From the NCBI GenBank assembly GCA_026770585.1, contig MU648101.1, forward strand, positions 1-24,969: a stretch of DNA of 24,969 bases. Reading direction: 5' to 3'. Of this stretch, positions 6,801 through 13,392 are shown piece after piece. Under the pieces are notes generated by a model. The model was not told where the DNA came from. It searched no databases and saw nothing but the letters and a program-made list of their open reading frames with translations. The position numbers and the translations under genes are program-made. The stretch is from Baffinella frigidus. Its lineage: Eukaryota; Cryptophyceae; Cryptomonadales; Baffinellaceae. Each line of letters opens with the position of its first letter. The first letter of the stretch is position 1.

Positions 6801-8041
6801 ACAGTGTCAATGATACATGTACCAATTCTGGTGTTAATGCCACGGTCGAGATCAACCGCGTACGCAACGCACTTATCACTTCGTGTGGTAGTGGTACGAC
6901 TGTGCTCCCGGCCAACGACTGTCACAAGCTTTATGAGATACTATCTCTTGCGACTCATACTATCGCGTTTGATTGGTATAGTATCAGCAACCCCGTTGTT
7001 GACCCTGTCCTTTTCTTCAAGGTACATACGAGTACTGTAATCAAACCGGAAGATAAGTTCAAAACGCTTCTCAAAATACGCCGAGCTATATCCAACAAGT
7101 TGGATATGCGAATGGACAAAGTTCTCATAGAGGTTCGTGAATATGACCCCCTTGGTCTCAACCTCGTAAGCAGTCGTCGGTTGTTGGCCGATCCGCCTAA
7201 GACGGTTTTCTACGTCTGGCTCTATGGGTATTCAGGTTCTAGTTGGTTCCCCCAGTGGCCTGCAGCAGGTGTCACCGACATTGCGAACATGTACAAGACC
7301 CAGTGGGGTCCTGCGATCAAGACATCCCTCTCAGAGGACTTTGGCGACCTCTCGGTGGACGATTCCCCGGAGACAGCTTCGAATGGTGGCTTTCGTACCG
7401 TACCGTTTGCGCCGATATTGCGCCAATTCTCGATCGTCGCAGTACTGGATGTCGTGCCGGTTGATAACACTCAAAACAACACCCTGGACGCGACACAGTT
7501 GACACAGATCGCAACCACCATCAACCAGGAGTTTTCAGACGGGTTGGATGTACCCCAAGGCGAGATTCGTATCCTCTCTATACATCATATGGACAAGGAG
7601 GACATCTACCGGTACACTGTCGAGGTGCGTCTTGCCACACATGCCAAGATGGATTCCATGGCAGTCTCCCTTAGAGAAAAGGCCGTGAATATCGCTAGCG
7701 AGATTAAAGGGAATGTGGATGTTGCTTCAATTGTCAAAAGTGTAACGATTCATCATGACGACATCAGCACCGTTGTGGATTCGTATATGGAACACGAGAA
7801 GGTTCCCGTCACCAATTTCAATGTGGGGGTTATTATTGGGATTGTCATTGCATCTGTGGTTGTTGTTTCGTGTATCGGTTGGTTCGTATACCAGTATGAA
7901 AGCAAGTCTGCATCAGATGAAGAGAATGTACCGACTGCTTCTGTTTCTGAAGACGATGGGAGGCCGAGTGCGCCACCTGAGGAGACAGGATCTAGATCCT
8001 TGGGTCTTTACCATCCAATGAGACCTCGTGTAAGGTATTGA
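3875..8041 (+). CDS. Large type I membrane glycoprotein with five RRLL-type subtilase sites
   Basis: The product is 1388 residues from the first ATG. It has a signal peptide (hydrophobic 16-32, likely cleavage near G33/G34), a long ectodomain with many cysteines and N-x-S/T sequons, one transmembrane segment at about 1317-1339 and a short cytoplasmic tail rich in acidic residues, Ser and Pro. The ectodomain holds RRLL or RKLL motifs at about 465-468, 729-732, 812-815, 920-923 and 1101-1104. Each is followed by a small, polar or acidic residue and lies in a linker-like stretch. RRLL fits the site-1 protease (SKI-1/S1P) consensus R-x-hydrophobic-x, so the ectodomain may be cut in the Golgi into several subunits. 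The most likely place is the virion envelope, with attachment or fusion as an inferred role. No similarity to a named fusion protein family is evident. Confidence 0.85.
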   Translation: MGMHNMKSRYNRYRMQIFLLVVLSILSVNVVLGGISYDEDAVNAIGPVFRMVSLTQDIGQQQVVASFEVSGGSHVVPVLYMPTVNMHTQTDESKSLLHYQNNPCAVSQKNELCCLTNMSSVYDLDVEWGRMLESSMMQSCDNSSSLPPSESNTALYSDESDIFHSTLQASTVLQGGLDDPTPGVSYNYSRVNNVGTITLRMSDQYIEPRSRQTGVSLGTKRYEFFVGIVFATLRDGSPEIYTTVIQQNIEFTKSDYGFFAVGTQQDRSIIKQVTPFIQQAADPGPDATLLQYMEMNLDYADVNSVVNLRKTGLKYMKSADQPARDDVGWIYPCASADSIGTTQSDDWTALFAENCLPYQPTYCESAINDGVFWIPFDTSVSTQELSYVKKSDGANGINLFFSFEVEFTVGDVILVETVFGTVDLANYPVLEYCKEASVLEYQGITDTMSISVKLGIGTSVPERRRRLLAEPEPAQENDVRLTKTGSEDTVINKLTSPAVSYGDAVISIILDGLAFNAEYAIKFQLDNLLIYNFLGADNVGYDHLMSQISDGTGFNIAKGTTDGEEDTHFTITPTFDTVSEGTQMLGCNEYSTVAVDAQISCLWRRAVVKNEVTSDAAQSMYFKNDVSSTADADARTWVRNAFFGLDTDDVSTDNFLDSRCSKAYAKKDDDSSLYGSESDGAYGCIFIDPGYRWKSQGNNVIRNPNMISDKTVVVGVVTLLDIPYGEGGRRLLSMNADGSNMKLSHLSHDGVDKERLVVRKKPDQGLAVVLKRMPDGVSRAAMHKKLKVDYSRLHHRKMGTRIAGPGNNGLVRKLLATRRDSREESAIGEMRNQSASNVFVVENEGVVSSVNVATVLGYTDAEWTQFTVDLQKPVGVPMDKWQTQVNMYLKHAAKYMGEGIDYGGTTAFVYNSPPESASGRRLLQVTESDGFSVTINVAGIFKMSQEMGKLYTHMFKCIMGVAAAESSFNLTLVDYDSVNDTCTNSGVNATVEINRVRNALITSCGSGTTVLPANDCHKLYEILSLATHTIAFDWYSISNPVVDPVLFFKVHTSTVIKPEDKFKTLLKIRRAISNKLDMRMDKVLIEVREYDPLGLNLVSSRRLLADPPKTVFYVWLYGYSGSSWFPQWPAAGVTDIANMYKTQWGPAIKTSLSEDFGDLSVDDSPETASNGGFRTVPFAPILRQFSIVAVLDVVPVDNTQNNTLDATQLTQIATTINQEFSDGLDVPQGEIRILSIHHMDKEDIYRYTVEVRLATHAKMDSMAVSLREKAVNIASEIKGNVDVASIVKSVTIHHDDISTVVDSYMEHEKVPVTNFNVGVIIGIVIASVVVVSCIGWFVYQYESKSASDEENVPTASVSEDDGRPSAPPEETGSRSLGLYHPMRPRVRY

Positions 8042-8228
8042 CGTGTTCTAATCTAGTGCCATGGTGGTGTGGCATAGATATTGTGGATGTATATAAATGT
8101 TCATTCTACATGAAGTATGGCGTGTAATGCTCTATATTAGTTAAACCAGTCTTAGTGCATACCCGGCTGTAGACGGAAGTTTCATATTTAGATAGTCTGT
8201 AATGCGGTACTCTTAATTGGAGGCCGTT

Positions 8229-8256
8229 GCCGTTGGACCATAGCCGTTGGACCATA
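8229..8256 (+). repeat. Tandem 14-bp repeat GCCGTTGGACCATA abutting a start codon
   Basis: Two perfect adjacent copies (8229-8242 and 8243-8256); the second ends on the A of the ATG at 8256. It may be slippage in the 5' leader. The gap 8042-8228 has TATATAAA near 8090-8097 and a second weaker TATTTAGATA at about 8187, either of which could start this transcript. No gene is seen in the gap. Confidence 0.6.
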
Positions 8257-9527
8257 TGACAGCGTCTGCAGTTGTGACATTTACTATAGAGAATTTATTG
8301 TACACTTCAGTACTAACAGCAAGTTGTTGGTTCGGTGCCCATTACTTCAGTATTATTCGCATGCCGGCGGTTGTATTCATGTTTGTGGACATCGTGTCGA
8401 TCCTTATGTTACTACATACCGCAATGATGTTGGTAATATTTTCCATTCGTCTCAAAAACGTAGGTGGTGCCTTTGCTGACAGTGTGCTTTCAGACGTATC
8501 ACAGGGCTTTGCAGTTATATCATCACTCCTATGGCTTGGACTATTGTTATCTATGTTTGTTGAGATACCGCGTATCACATCCGTTCCCGGGTTTCCACCA
8601 TCCGCGAGTGTGGTGTCGTTGGCAGTTGTACTAGGGTTCTCTACTGTTGTCCCAATTCTTGCAATCGTCGCGACCTATGCAGCAGTGCCAGAGGGTGGGC
8701 GCAATTCACTCGTATTCAACGGGTCGACCATAGGTGCGGTGTCCCTTCTCTTTTTTGTCGCGGTTTCCCTCGGTAGTGGAGGGGTGATGAAATGCTCTCC
8801 TTATGACGGGGCTGGTACCAGCATGACTTTCTTCGTTATGGTGGTCGTCTACTGGGGGTTGTTGTATATCATAGAACTTGCAGTCTTTTTCAGGTTCAGC
8901 CCCCTTTTGACGTTGTGGAACATATTGACTGGTCGTGACGGACAGACAGGACAAGTGGCAGATGCGCGCGATAAAAGCGAGGGTTGTTCAATATTTGACA
9001 CCTTGAGTATTACATATTGGAGAATTCCGGGGTGTGTACTCAACGGGACCATCGTCATTTCTACGATCGCGTTCTGCCAACCGGCTGTACACACTCCCGT
9101 CATCGTCGTTGTGTGTGCCGTATGCATCGCGCATATCCCTTTAATTGTTTCTATCAACCTTGATTCGATACTACTACAGCCAGAGGGCCGAGAGGTAGAT
9201 GTTGCAGAGGTTGTACAACAGCAAGACCCTGTTGGGTACCAACAGCAAGACCCTGTTGGGTACCAACAGGGTGCAGTCGGCCAACCCCCTCAGGTGTACA
9301 ATATGTACAACCAACAAGACCACAGAGATACAGGGGAGATTTCCGTTGTAAATGATTCTCACGGGGGGAGTTCTTCTGTTTTTCCACAGCCGCGTATGAG
9401 ACAACAGCACGTGTTCGGAGCCGTTGGGCCTGAAACAGATCCATCGCTCAACTCGTATGCATTTCAGACAACTCTCGATATGGGCCGAGGGAACTCTGCG
9501 CAATATGCGAGACAGCGCAAATTTTAA
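8256..9527 (+). CDS. Eight-TM membrane protein with glycoprotein M-like topology
   Basis: The ATG at 8256 gives 423 residues; a TTG nine bases earlier is not a likely start. About eight hydrophobic segments can be placed at roughly 10-30, 37-64, 84-103, 117-142, 156-175, 190-212, 260-275 and 280-302. They are followed by a 120-residue hydrophilic, Gln- and Tyr-containing tail. Eight membrane spans and a long cytoplasmic tail are the layout of herpesvirus gM, a conserved envelope protein, but I see no diagnostic gM signature, so the match is by architecture only. The tail holds an exact duplication of QQQDPVGY and tyrosine motifs (YNMY, YQQ) that could act in endocytosis or trafficking. It converges with the next gene, sharing a poly(A) region at 9532-9540. 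Confidence 0.75.
   Translation: MTASAVVTFTIENLLYTSVLTASCWFGAHYFSIIRMPAVVFMFVDIVSILMLLHTAMMLVIFSIRLKNVGGAFADSVLSDVSQGFAVISSLLWLGLLLSMFVEIPRITSVPGFPPSASVVSLAVVLGFSTVVPILAIVATYAAVPEGGRNSLVFNGSTIGAVSLLFFVAVSLGSGGVMKCSPYDGAGTSMTFFVMVVVYWGLLYIIELAVFFRFSPLLTLWNILTGRDGQTGQVADARDKSEGCSIFDTLSITYWRIPGCVLNGTIVISTIAFCQPAVHTPVIVVVCAVCIAHIPLIVSINLDSILLQPEGREVDVAEVVQQQDPVGYQQQDPVGYQQGAVGQPPQVYNMYNQQDHRDTGEISVVNDSHGGSSSVFPQPRMRQQHVFGAVGPETDPSLNSYAFQTTLDMGRGNSAQYARQRKF
9216..9263 (+). repeat. Perfect 24-bp tandem duplication inside the eight-TM gene
   Basis: Two identical adjacent 24-bp units (9216-9239 and 9240-9263) duplicate eight residues of the cytoplasmic tail. The right end also forms a hairpin: CCCTGTTGG at 9251-9259 pairs with CCAACAGGG at 9263-9271 around GTA. 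Identity at the DNA level suggests a recent event. Confidence 0.85.
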
Positions 9528-9531
9528 ATCG

Positions 9532-9540
9532 TTTATTAAA
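9532..9540. terminator. Bidirectional poly(A) signals between convergent genes
   Basis: TTTATT at 9532-9537 is AATAAA on the minus strand and overlaps the stop codon of the 9536-10675 gene. ATTAAA at 9535-9540 lies on the plus strand eight bases after the stop of the eight-TM gene. Confidence 0.6.
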
Positions 9541-10675
9541 CAAGACGATCGAACGCCTCATACCCGATATCTTTGATATCGCTATCGCTTAGTGTACGCA
9601 AGTGGCACTTGACGATATTCTCACATTCTGTTATAATCTTGCTCTTGACACCAAACATGTTGATGTAGTTCTCCGGTGGTAGTAGATATGTCAAGGAGCG
9701 ATGTTGCGGCAGAACCGTCATGTTCTTGTGCACAAGCCCTGACCGCAGGAGGTATAGTAACCCGATGACCATGGTCGTAGGGTCCATGTTCATAGTAAAG
9801 ACGGCGTTGCTTTGTGTCATTGAACATGTAAATTTGAAAATGTCCTGTGCGCAGCTATATGCAAGCTCCTTGCGAACAGTCTGTGTGTTGTTTGTGATTG
9901 GTAAACGGTAGTTCTCGATGTCTGTAGCAATGTTCGACAACATGACGATACAATTCGGGTACATGTCCCGGCGTCTCAGCTTGAACGCACGCACATGACG
10001 CATAAACGACCACCGTAAGCGATTTCGTAGCTTAATGCGTTCCTTCTCGTAGCATTGGGTCGTAATTTCAGAGCAAAGTACTTGTACACATACGCGCTCG
10101 TGGAAGTTGATGCATCGCGAAACCGTGTGTTTCTTGGATGGTATCACAGATATGGCTTTTCCAAGACGCGTTGGTATGTGTATGGGGTGCGAACGCTTCG
10201 AACCGGCTAGAGTCGGTGCTGTATGTTCTGCACTCGACGATGTAGACGTGGACGGTGTCTTCTGTGTCGTATACTTTTGTCTCAAGGACCTACACGTCAC
10301 ATTATCAGAAGGGGTCTCTTGTGTCGCGGTGGTGAGGTATTCGCTAGTGTCGTAAGTGATAGTCTTGACTACCACTCCTGTGATAGTACATACATGGTTG
10401 TTCTCGATCTCGGTGATTGGACACGTCACCACACTGCAAATGTGAAAACTGCCACAGCACAGACATCCCATCTTCCCATATTCGATTGATTCCCATTCGA
10501 CACAAACACCGCAACAATTTACCGGAAGTAAAAACGGTGCCCGCAACTGGTGCCATATATTCTGACTTAGGGTGCTTGCCTTGCCAGTGGCTGTACGAGA
10601 CACGCCTCTAAAATCCTTGGCTGGGACTAGGCTGATAGTGGAAGATGTTGACGGTGTAGACGTGGGGGTTTGCAT
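9536..10675 (-). CDS. Cys/His zinc-binding protein with helical domain, possible UL92-like late transcription factor
   Basis: The protein has 379 residues. The N-terminus is Ser/Thr/Pro-rich. Residues 54-100 hold a dense cluster of likely metal ligands (C54, C55, C58, C71, C73, C74, H78, C80, C85, H94, C96) ending in V-C-T-I-T-G. A low-complexity Ser/Thr linker (about 120-165) follows, then a basic helical region with LRRRD and a C-terminal all-helical domain. That domain includes a GLLYLLRSGLV helix and a LPPENY...FGVKSKIITE segment. The order CG..H.C...C...VC..TG recalls the herpesvirus UL92 family, a subunit of the late-gene pre-initiation complex in beta- and gammaherpesviruses. The helical part looks cyclin/TFIIB-like in character. 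Both comparisons are by eye. A nuclear transcription role is inferred. Confidence 0.7.
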   Translation of the reverse strand: MQTPTSTPSTSSTISLVPAKDFRGVSRTATGKASTLSQNIWHQLRAPFLLPVNCCGVCVEWESIEYGKMGCLCCGSFHICSVVTCPITEIENNHVCTITGVVVKTITYDTSEYLTTATQETPSDNVTCRSLRQKYTTQKTPSTSTSSSAEHTAPTLAGSKRSHPIHIPTRLGKAISVIPSKKHTVSRCINFHERVCVQVLCSEITTQCYEKERIKLRNRLRWSFMRHVRAFKLRRRDMYPNCIVMLSNIATDIENYRLPITNNTQTVRKELAYSCAQDIFKFTCSMTQSNAVFTMNMDPTTMVIGLLYLLRSGLVHKNMTVLPQHRSLTYLLPPENYINMFGVKSKIITECENIVKCHLRTLSDSDIKDIGYEAFDRLV

Positions 10676-10807
10676 ACCACGCCCTGTGGAGTTGTTAGAA
10701 GATACGGACCTCTAAAACACCCAAGGTATTAGTATCACGGGGGGGGTTCTCTGTGACATTTTGTCGATGGTATTTTAGGTGAACGTTCAAAGTTGTTTTT
10801 CAGTCTA

Positions 10808-10813
10808 TTTATT
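10808..10813 (-). terminator. Poly(A) signal for the 10840-11424 gene
   Basis: Complement of TTTATT, 27 bp past the stop codon on the minus strand. Confidence 0.5.
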
Positions 10814-10839
10814 TTCAGGTATAATACTCTCTAATTACT

Positions 10840-11424
10840 CTATGTGGACTTGGAAATGATGTTTGTAGAAAGCCTCCACCAAGTAACGGCAAGGGTGACG
10901 ATACTGAGTACAAGCATCGTTTGAAGTGCTGTAATTCGACTGGTATCGTTCAATACATATCGCTGGAAATGTCCATGGGAGTTGACCCGTATACGCATTA
11001 CCGCATCGTCACTAGCGGTCTGTGTGCTGTCAAGAAGAGACCCAGCGGCCGCGTTGATAACCAGTTTTGCAAACTGTTTATCTGGAAGGGATCGTAGCTG
11101 TTGGTATGTATCGATGGTTGAATCGGTCGTAGAATAGACACGGTTTATTTGCTGTTGCCACATTAAACGGACGATCTGGGTGTCACAGCTATCGATCGTA
11201 GGATATCCATCTCCGGGCTGTACAAATGTTTTCCGAAATTCGGCCAACAACAGCCCACACTCGGTGTCCGTCAGACCGGCCAGTGCAGCTGCCGGAGATG
11301 TAAAGAACCATAGCAACATCGCAGAACTGTAGAGTGCAGTAGCGCAGAAACACCATGTACGTCGTGTGTGTGGATATAGCATTACCTTATTCCGTCGTGG
11401 GTGTAAATGTTTAAGGCTTGACAT
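10840..11424 (-). CDS. Small membrane protein with N- and C-terminal hydrophobic segments
   Basis: 194 residues from the ATG at 11424; a GTG at 11442 is not a likely start. A basic N-terminus (HPRRNK, HTRR) precedes a hydrophobic segment at about 25-49 ending in AAALAG, which reads as a signal peptide or anchor. The middle (50-165) is helical and hydrophilic with two cysteines (C56, C79), and a second transmembrane segment lies at about 167-183 before a short tail. One sequon (NDTS) sits just before it. A TATA box lies on the minus strand at 11459-11464. The most likely form is a type I membrane or envelope protein. I do not recognise the family. Confidence 0.65.
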   Translation of the reverse strand: MSSLKHLHPRRNKVMLYPHTRRTWCFCATALYSSAMLLWFFTSPAAALAGLTDTECGLLLAEFRKTFVQPGDGYPTIDSCDTQIVRLMWQQQINRVYSTTDSTIDTYQQLRSLPDKQFAKLVINAAAGSLLDSTQTASDDAVMRIRVNSHGHFQRYVLNDTSRITALQTMLVLSIVTLAVTWWRLSTNIISKST

Positions 11425-11458
11425 GTACGGTGGTGGTACCACGCGGGTGTGTCTGCCG

Positions 11459-11464
11459 TTTATA
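11459..11464 (-). promoter_or_regulatory. TATA box (TATAAA) for the 10840-11424 gene
   Basis: 35 bp upstream of the ATG at 11424. It also argues against a start at 11442, which would be only 17 bp away. Confidence 0.6.
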
Positions 11465-11599
11465 GCAATGAGATTTTAAATACTACGAAAGTGGGAATAT
11501 GCGATATGGGTAACTCGGTGTAGAGACAACACCAAAGAAAATTGTAGTGTTGTGTAACACATAGCAAATCAACGAGGAGGAGTGGCACTCATCTCAAGA

Positions 11600-11845
11600 A
11601 TGTCCGAAGATTCAAAAGCAAGCCCTGAGATCAAGGTGCTCATCGACAAACTCGCGACCGCGTCACATGCCGATAGTTCACAATCCAAGTATGAGGCTAT
11701 CCTACGTCGCAAGTGTTACGACCACCACTGCTTCTTGGAATGTGTCCTATTGCGACTCGATCGTAGTCGGGGTACAGAGACACCGTATGATGTACAGGAA
11801 GAAGCGGATAAAACATTTACTCACATGCTTGAACACGCCTTTTAA
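11600..11845 (+). CDS. Small unrecognised helical protein, 81 residues
   Basis: Begins at an ATG at 11600 in frame with an upstream GTG that is unlikely to be used. The protein is predicted helical, with charged surfaces and a central CYDHHCFLEC stretch (C, H, H, C, C) that could bind metal. It has no signal peptide or membrane segment. AATAAA follows at 11887-11892, inside the end of the convergent gene. It may be a small regulatory or structural protein; no function can be named. Confidence 0.55.
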   Translation: MSEDSKASPEIKVLIDKLATASHADSSQSKYEAILRRKCYDHHCFLECVLLRLDRSRGTETPYDVQEEADKTFTHMLEHAF

Positions 11846-11869
11846 CGAGGTGCATAGAAGCAGTTTCCA

Positions 11870-12178
11870 TTAAACACCGTTTCCACAATAAAGCAAAGAT
11901 GCCTTTGTTCCTTCGGCGGTCTCTATGGACTGTGTTTGCACTGTATCCACTGGGATTACAATGGCGTGCATCACAGTATTACTGGAATGGTTTACTTCAC
12001 CAATGCGTACATCTCCTAGAGAAGTACCCATGAGCAATCCTTGCTGTAGACGCATCTCGTCACAGCCATTACGCTTCAACAGCATCTTATTCTCCTTTTC
12101 TTTCTGCTTCCTACGAGCCCGTGCTTCGTTGACGACTTGCTTGTATTCGGCCATACTACGACGCGGTCCCTTTGTCAT
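11870..12178 (-). CDS. Small basic protein with charged coiled helix, 102 residues
   Basis: The first ATG is at 12178; the frame extends to a GTG at 12220. The N-terminal half is a long, strongly charged helix (ARARRKQKEKENK) that could bind nucleic acid or form a coiled coil. The C-terminal half is more hydrophobic and strand-like (VMHAIVIPVDTV). It converges on the 11600-11845 gene with 24 bp between stops. No family is recognised. No canonical AATAAA is seen after the stop on this strand. Confidence 0.45.
   Translation of the reverse strand: MTKGPRRSMAEYKQVVNEARARRKQKEKENKMLLKRNGCDEMRLQQGLLMGTSLGDVRIGEVNHSSNTVMHAIVIPVDTVQTQSIETAEGTKASLLYCGNGV
11887..11892 (+). terminator. Poly(A) signal AATAAA for the 11600-11845 gene
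   Basis: 42 bp after the stop codon. An ATTAAA at 11868-11873 is an alternative. Confidence 0.5.
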
Positions 12179-12319
12179 TGTACGTTGCAGATATAACGCC
12201 TTGTAACGGTCTGTTCCCACAACGGAAAGTTCTCGTATACAGGACTTCGTGTCGACTGGTCTGGTGTGTCTCTATATTCAGCGGTGGGTTGTTACATGTG
12301 TATGTGTTAATAGATGAGT

Positions 12320-12379
12320 GGTAACACGTCATGTACAGCAATTATTTAGTCTACTATATACATGACAACACGTGTTACC
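12320..12379. repeat. Imperfect inverted repeat with AT-rich centre in a gene-poor region
   Basis: The left arm GGTAACACGTCATGTA (12320-12335) matches the complement of the right arm TACATGAC...GTGTTACC (12359-12379), which carries a five-base insertion. About 23 bases of AT-rich sequence containing TATATA lie between. The right arm includes the palindrome AACACGTGTT (12367-12376), which shares GTGTTACC with the palindrome at 173-188. The region 12179-12704 between divergent genes has no strong gene apart from one possible small one, so this is a candidate control region or origin. Confidence 0.55.
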
Positions 12380-12464
12380 AGCTACCAGGTTGGAAATGGT
12401 GACAGGAGCAGTCGTATTTGCAAACGTCTGTCTAGACATCTATGTATATACAAACGCATACGTG

Positions 12465-12471
12465 TATATAA
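12465..12471 (+). promoter_or_regulatory. TATA-like element (TATATAA) in the control region
   Basis: 29 bp before an ATG at 12500 that opens a short reading frame. Confidence 0.35.
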
Positions 12472-12499
12472 CCTAACAGGTAGAACCAAACGGTTTAAA

Positions 12500-12616
12500 A
12501 TGCTTTCAGTTGACTATACTGTATCTAGTTCGTTTGCATTCGAAAACGTACCACCTGTGGGGACAGGGGGGTCTATTCTGTCGATCGGTATTATATTCTT
12601 ATGTATTGTCTTGTAG
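12500..12616 (+). CDS. Possible 38-residue tail-anchored membrane peptide
   Basis: ATG preceded by AAA, with a TATA box at 12465-12471. The short product ends in a hydrophobic run (SILSIGIIFLCIVL), as in a tail-anchored or single-span viral membrane peptide. The same frame is open from an ATG at 12362, which would give 84 residues with a basic N-terminus. There is no homologue I can name, and it could be chance. Confidence 0.3.
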   Translation: MLSVDYTVSSSFAFENVPPVGTGGSILSIGIIFLCIVL

Positions 12617-12651
12617 AGGTTGGTCGTATTGATAGACAACGTAAACCAGTC

Positions 12652-12659
12652 TATATAAA
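12652..12659 (+). promoter_or_regulatory. TATA box (TATATAAA) for the 12705-13292 gene
   Basis: 46 bp upstream of the ATG at 12705. Identical to the octamer before the large glycoprotein gene. Confidence 0.65.
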
Positions 12660-12704
12660 TGAACGGCAGGAACCTTTCGTGTGTTTTAAAACGGTGCGGT
12701 TTAC

Positions 12705-13292
12705 ATGATGGTATCTTTTGCAAAAGAACCAACCCGGTCGATGTCCTTGGTCTTCGTTTGTCTACTCTTGGATGTGGGTTCATCTTCGCCTGTTCTGAGA
12801 AATTCTTATCCACATAATGTTTCTACACCATCACTCCATGTGAACGCCAGTTCTATCAATACTACTTCGACGACGACAAGCACCAGGCAGGTGGAATCCA
12901 GCCGCGATGGTACTGTTACTCACAAAGCGGGTGATATTGTGTCTGCGTTGCACTATCTACTACGACCGTCTGTGAAGCACAGGGCTGTGCGGCCACAGAT
13001 AATGTTGAGACGTCTTCTAGAGGAGGCCGACAGTGTGGTCGCACCGGTGAAAGTATTCTCACAGCTGCGGGTTGGGTCTGATAGCTCGGTGGATAAAACA
13101 GAAGACGTACAGGTTGAGCAACTATTTCATACAAACAACGTTGGTCTTTTGTCCGTAGATGGAGTACACCATGCCCCGTTTTCTAAAACCAAGTGGTTGT
13201 CTAATTCCACGGTGCCTGGGATGTATATAACCGAAAACGACAACCCAGAGACCGTGGTGCATCCCAAAATGGGTGCACCCCCGGTCCGGTGA
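12705..13292 (+). CDS. Secreted glycoprotein with one RRLL processing motif
   Basis: 195 residues. The N-terminus has a signal peptide (hydrophobic about 13-26, SLVFVCLLLDVGSSS). A Ser/Thr/Asn-rich segment with sequons NVS, NAS and NTT follows, then a helical part and an RRLL motif at residues 102-105 followed by acidic EEADS. No transmembrane segment follows, so the product is probably secreted or attached non-covalently to a membrane partner. A further sequon (NST) lies near the C-terminus. RRLL is the same type of site that occurs five times in the 1388-residue glycoprotein, suggesting a common host protease. Family unknown. Confidence 0.65.
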   Translation: MMVSFAKEPTRSMSLVFVCLLLDVGSSSPVLRNSYPHNVSTPSLHVNASSINTTSTTTSTRQVESSRDGTVTHKAGDIVSALHYLLRPSVKHRAVRPQIMLRRLLEEADSVVAPVKVFSQLRVGSDSSVDKTEDVQVEQLFHTNNVGLLSVDGVHHAPFSKTKWLSNSTVPGMYITENDNPETVVHPKMGAPPVR

Positions 13293-13392
13293 TTTTGGTG
13301 AGGAGGGATGGGTTAGCAAAACTATGCGATGCATTGCATAGTTGGGGTTCGTTACAACCGACTGGTTTGATTACATTCGACGGTCTCGGAGT

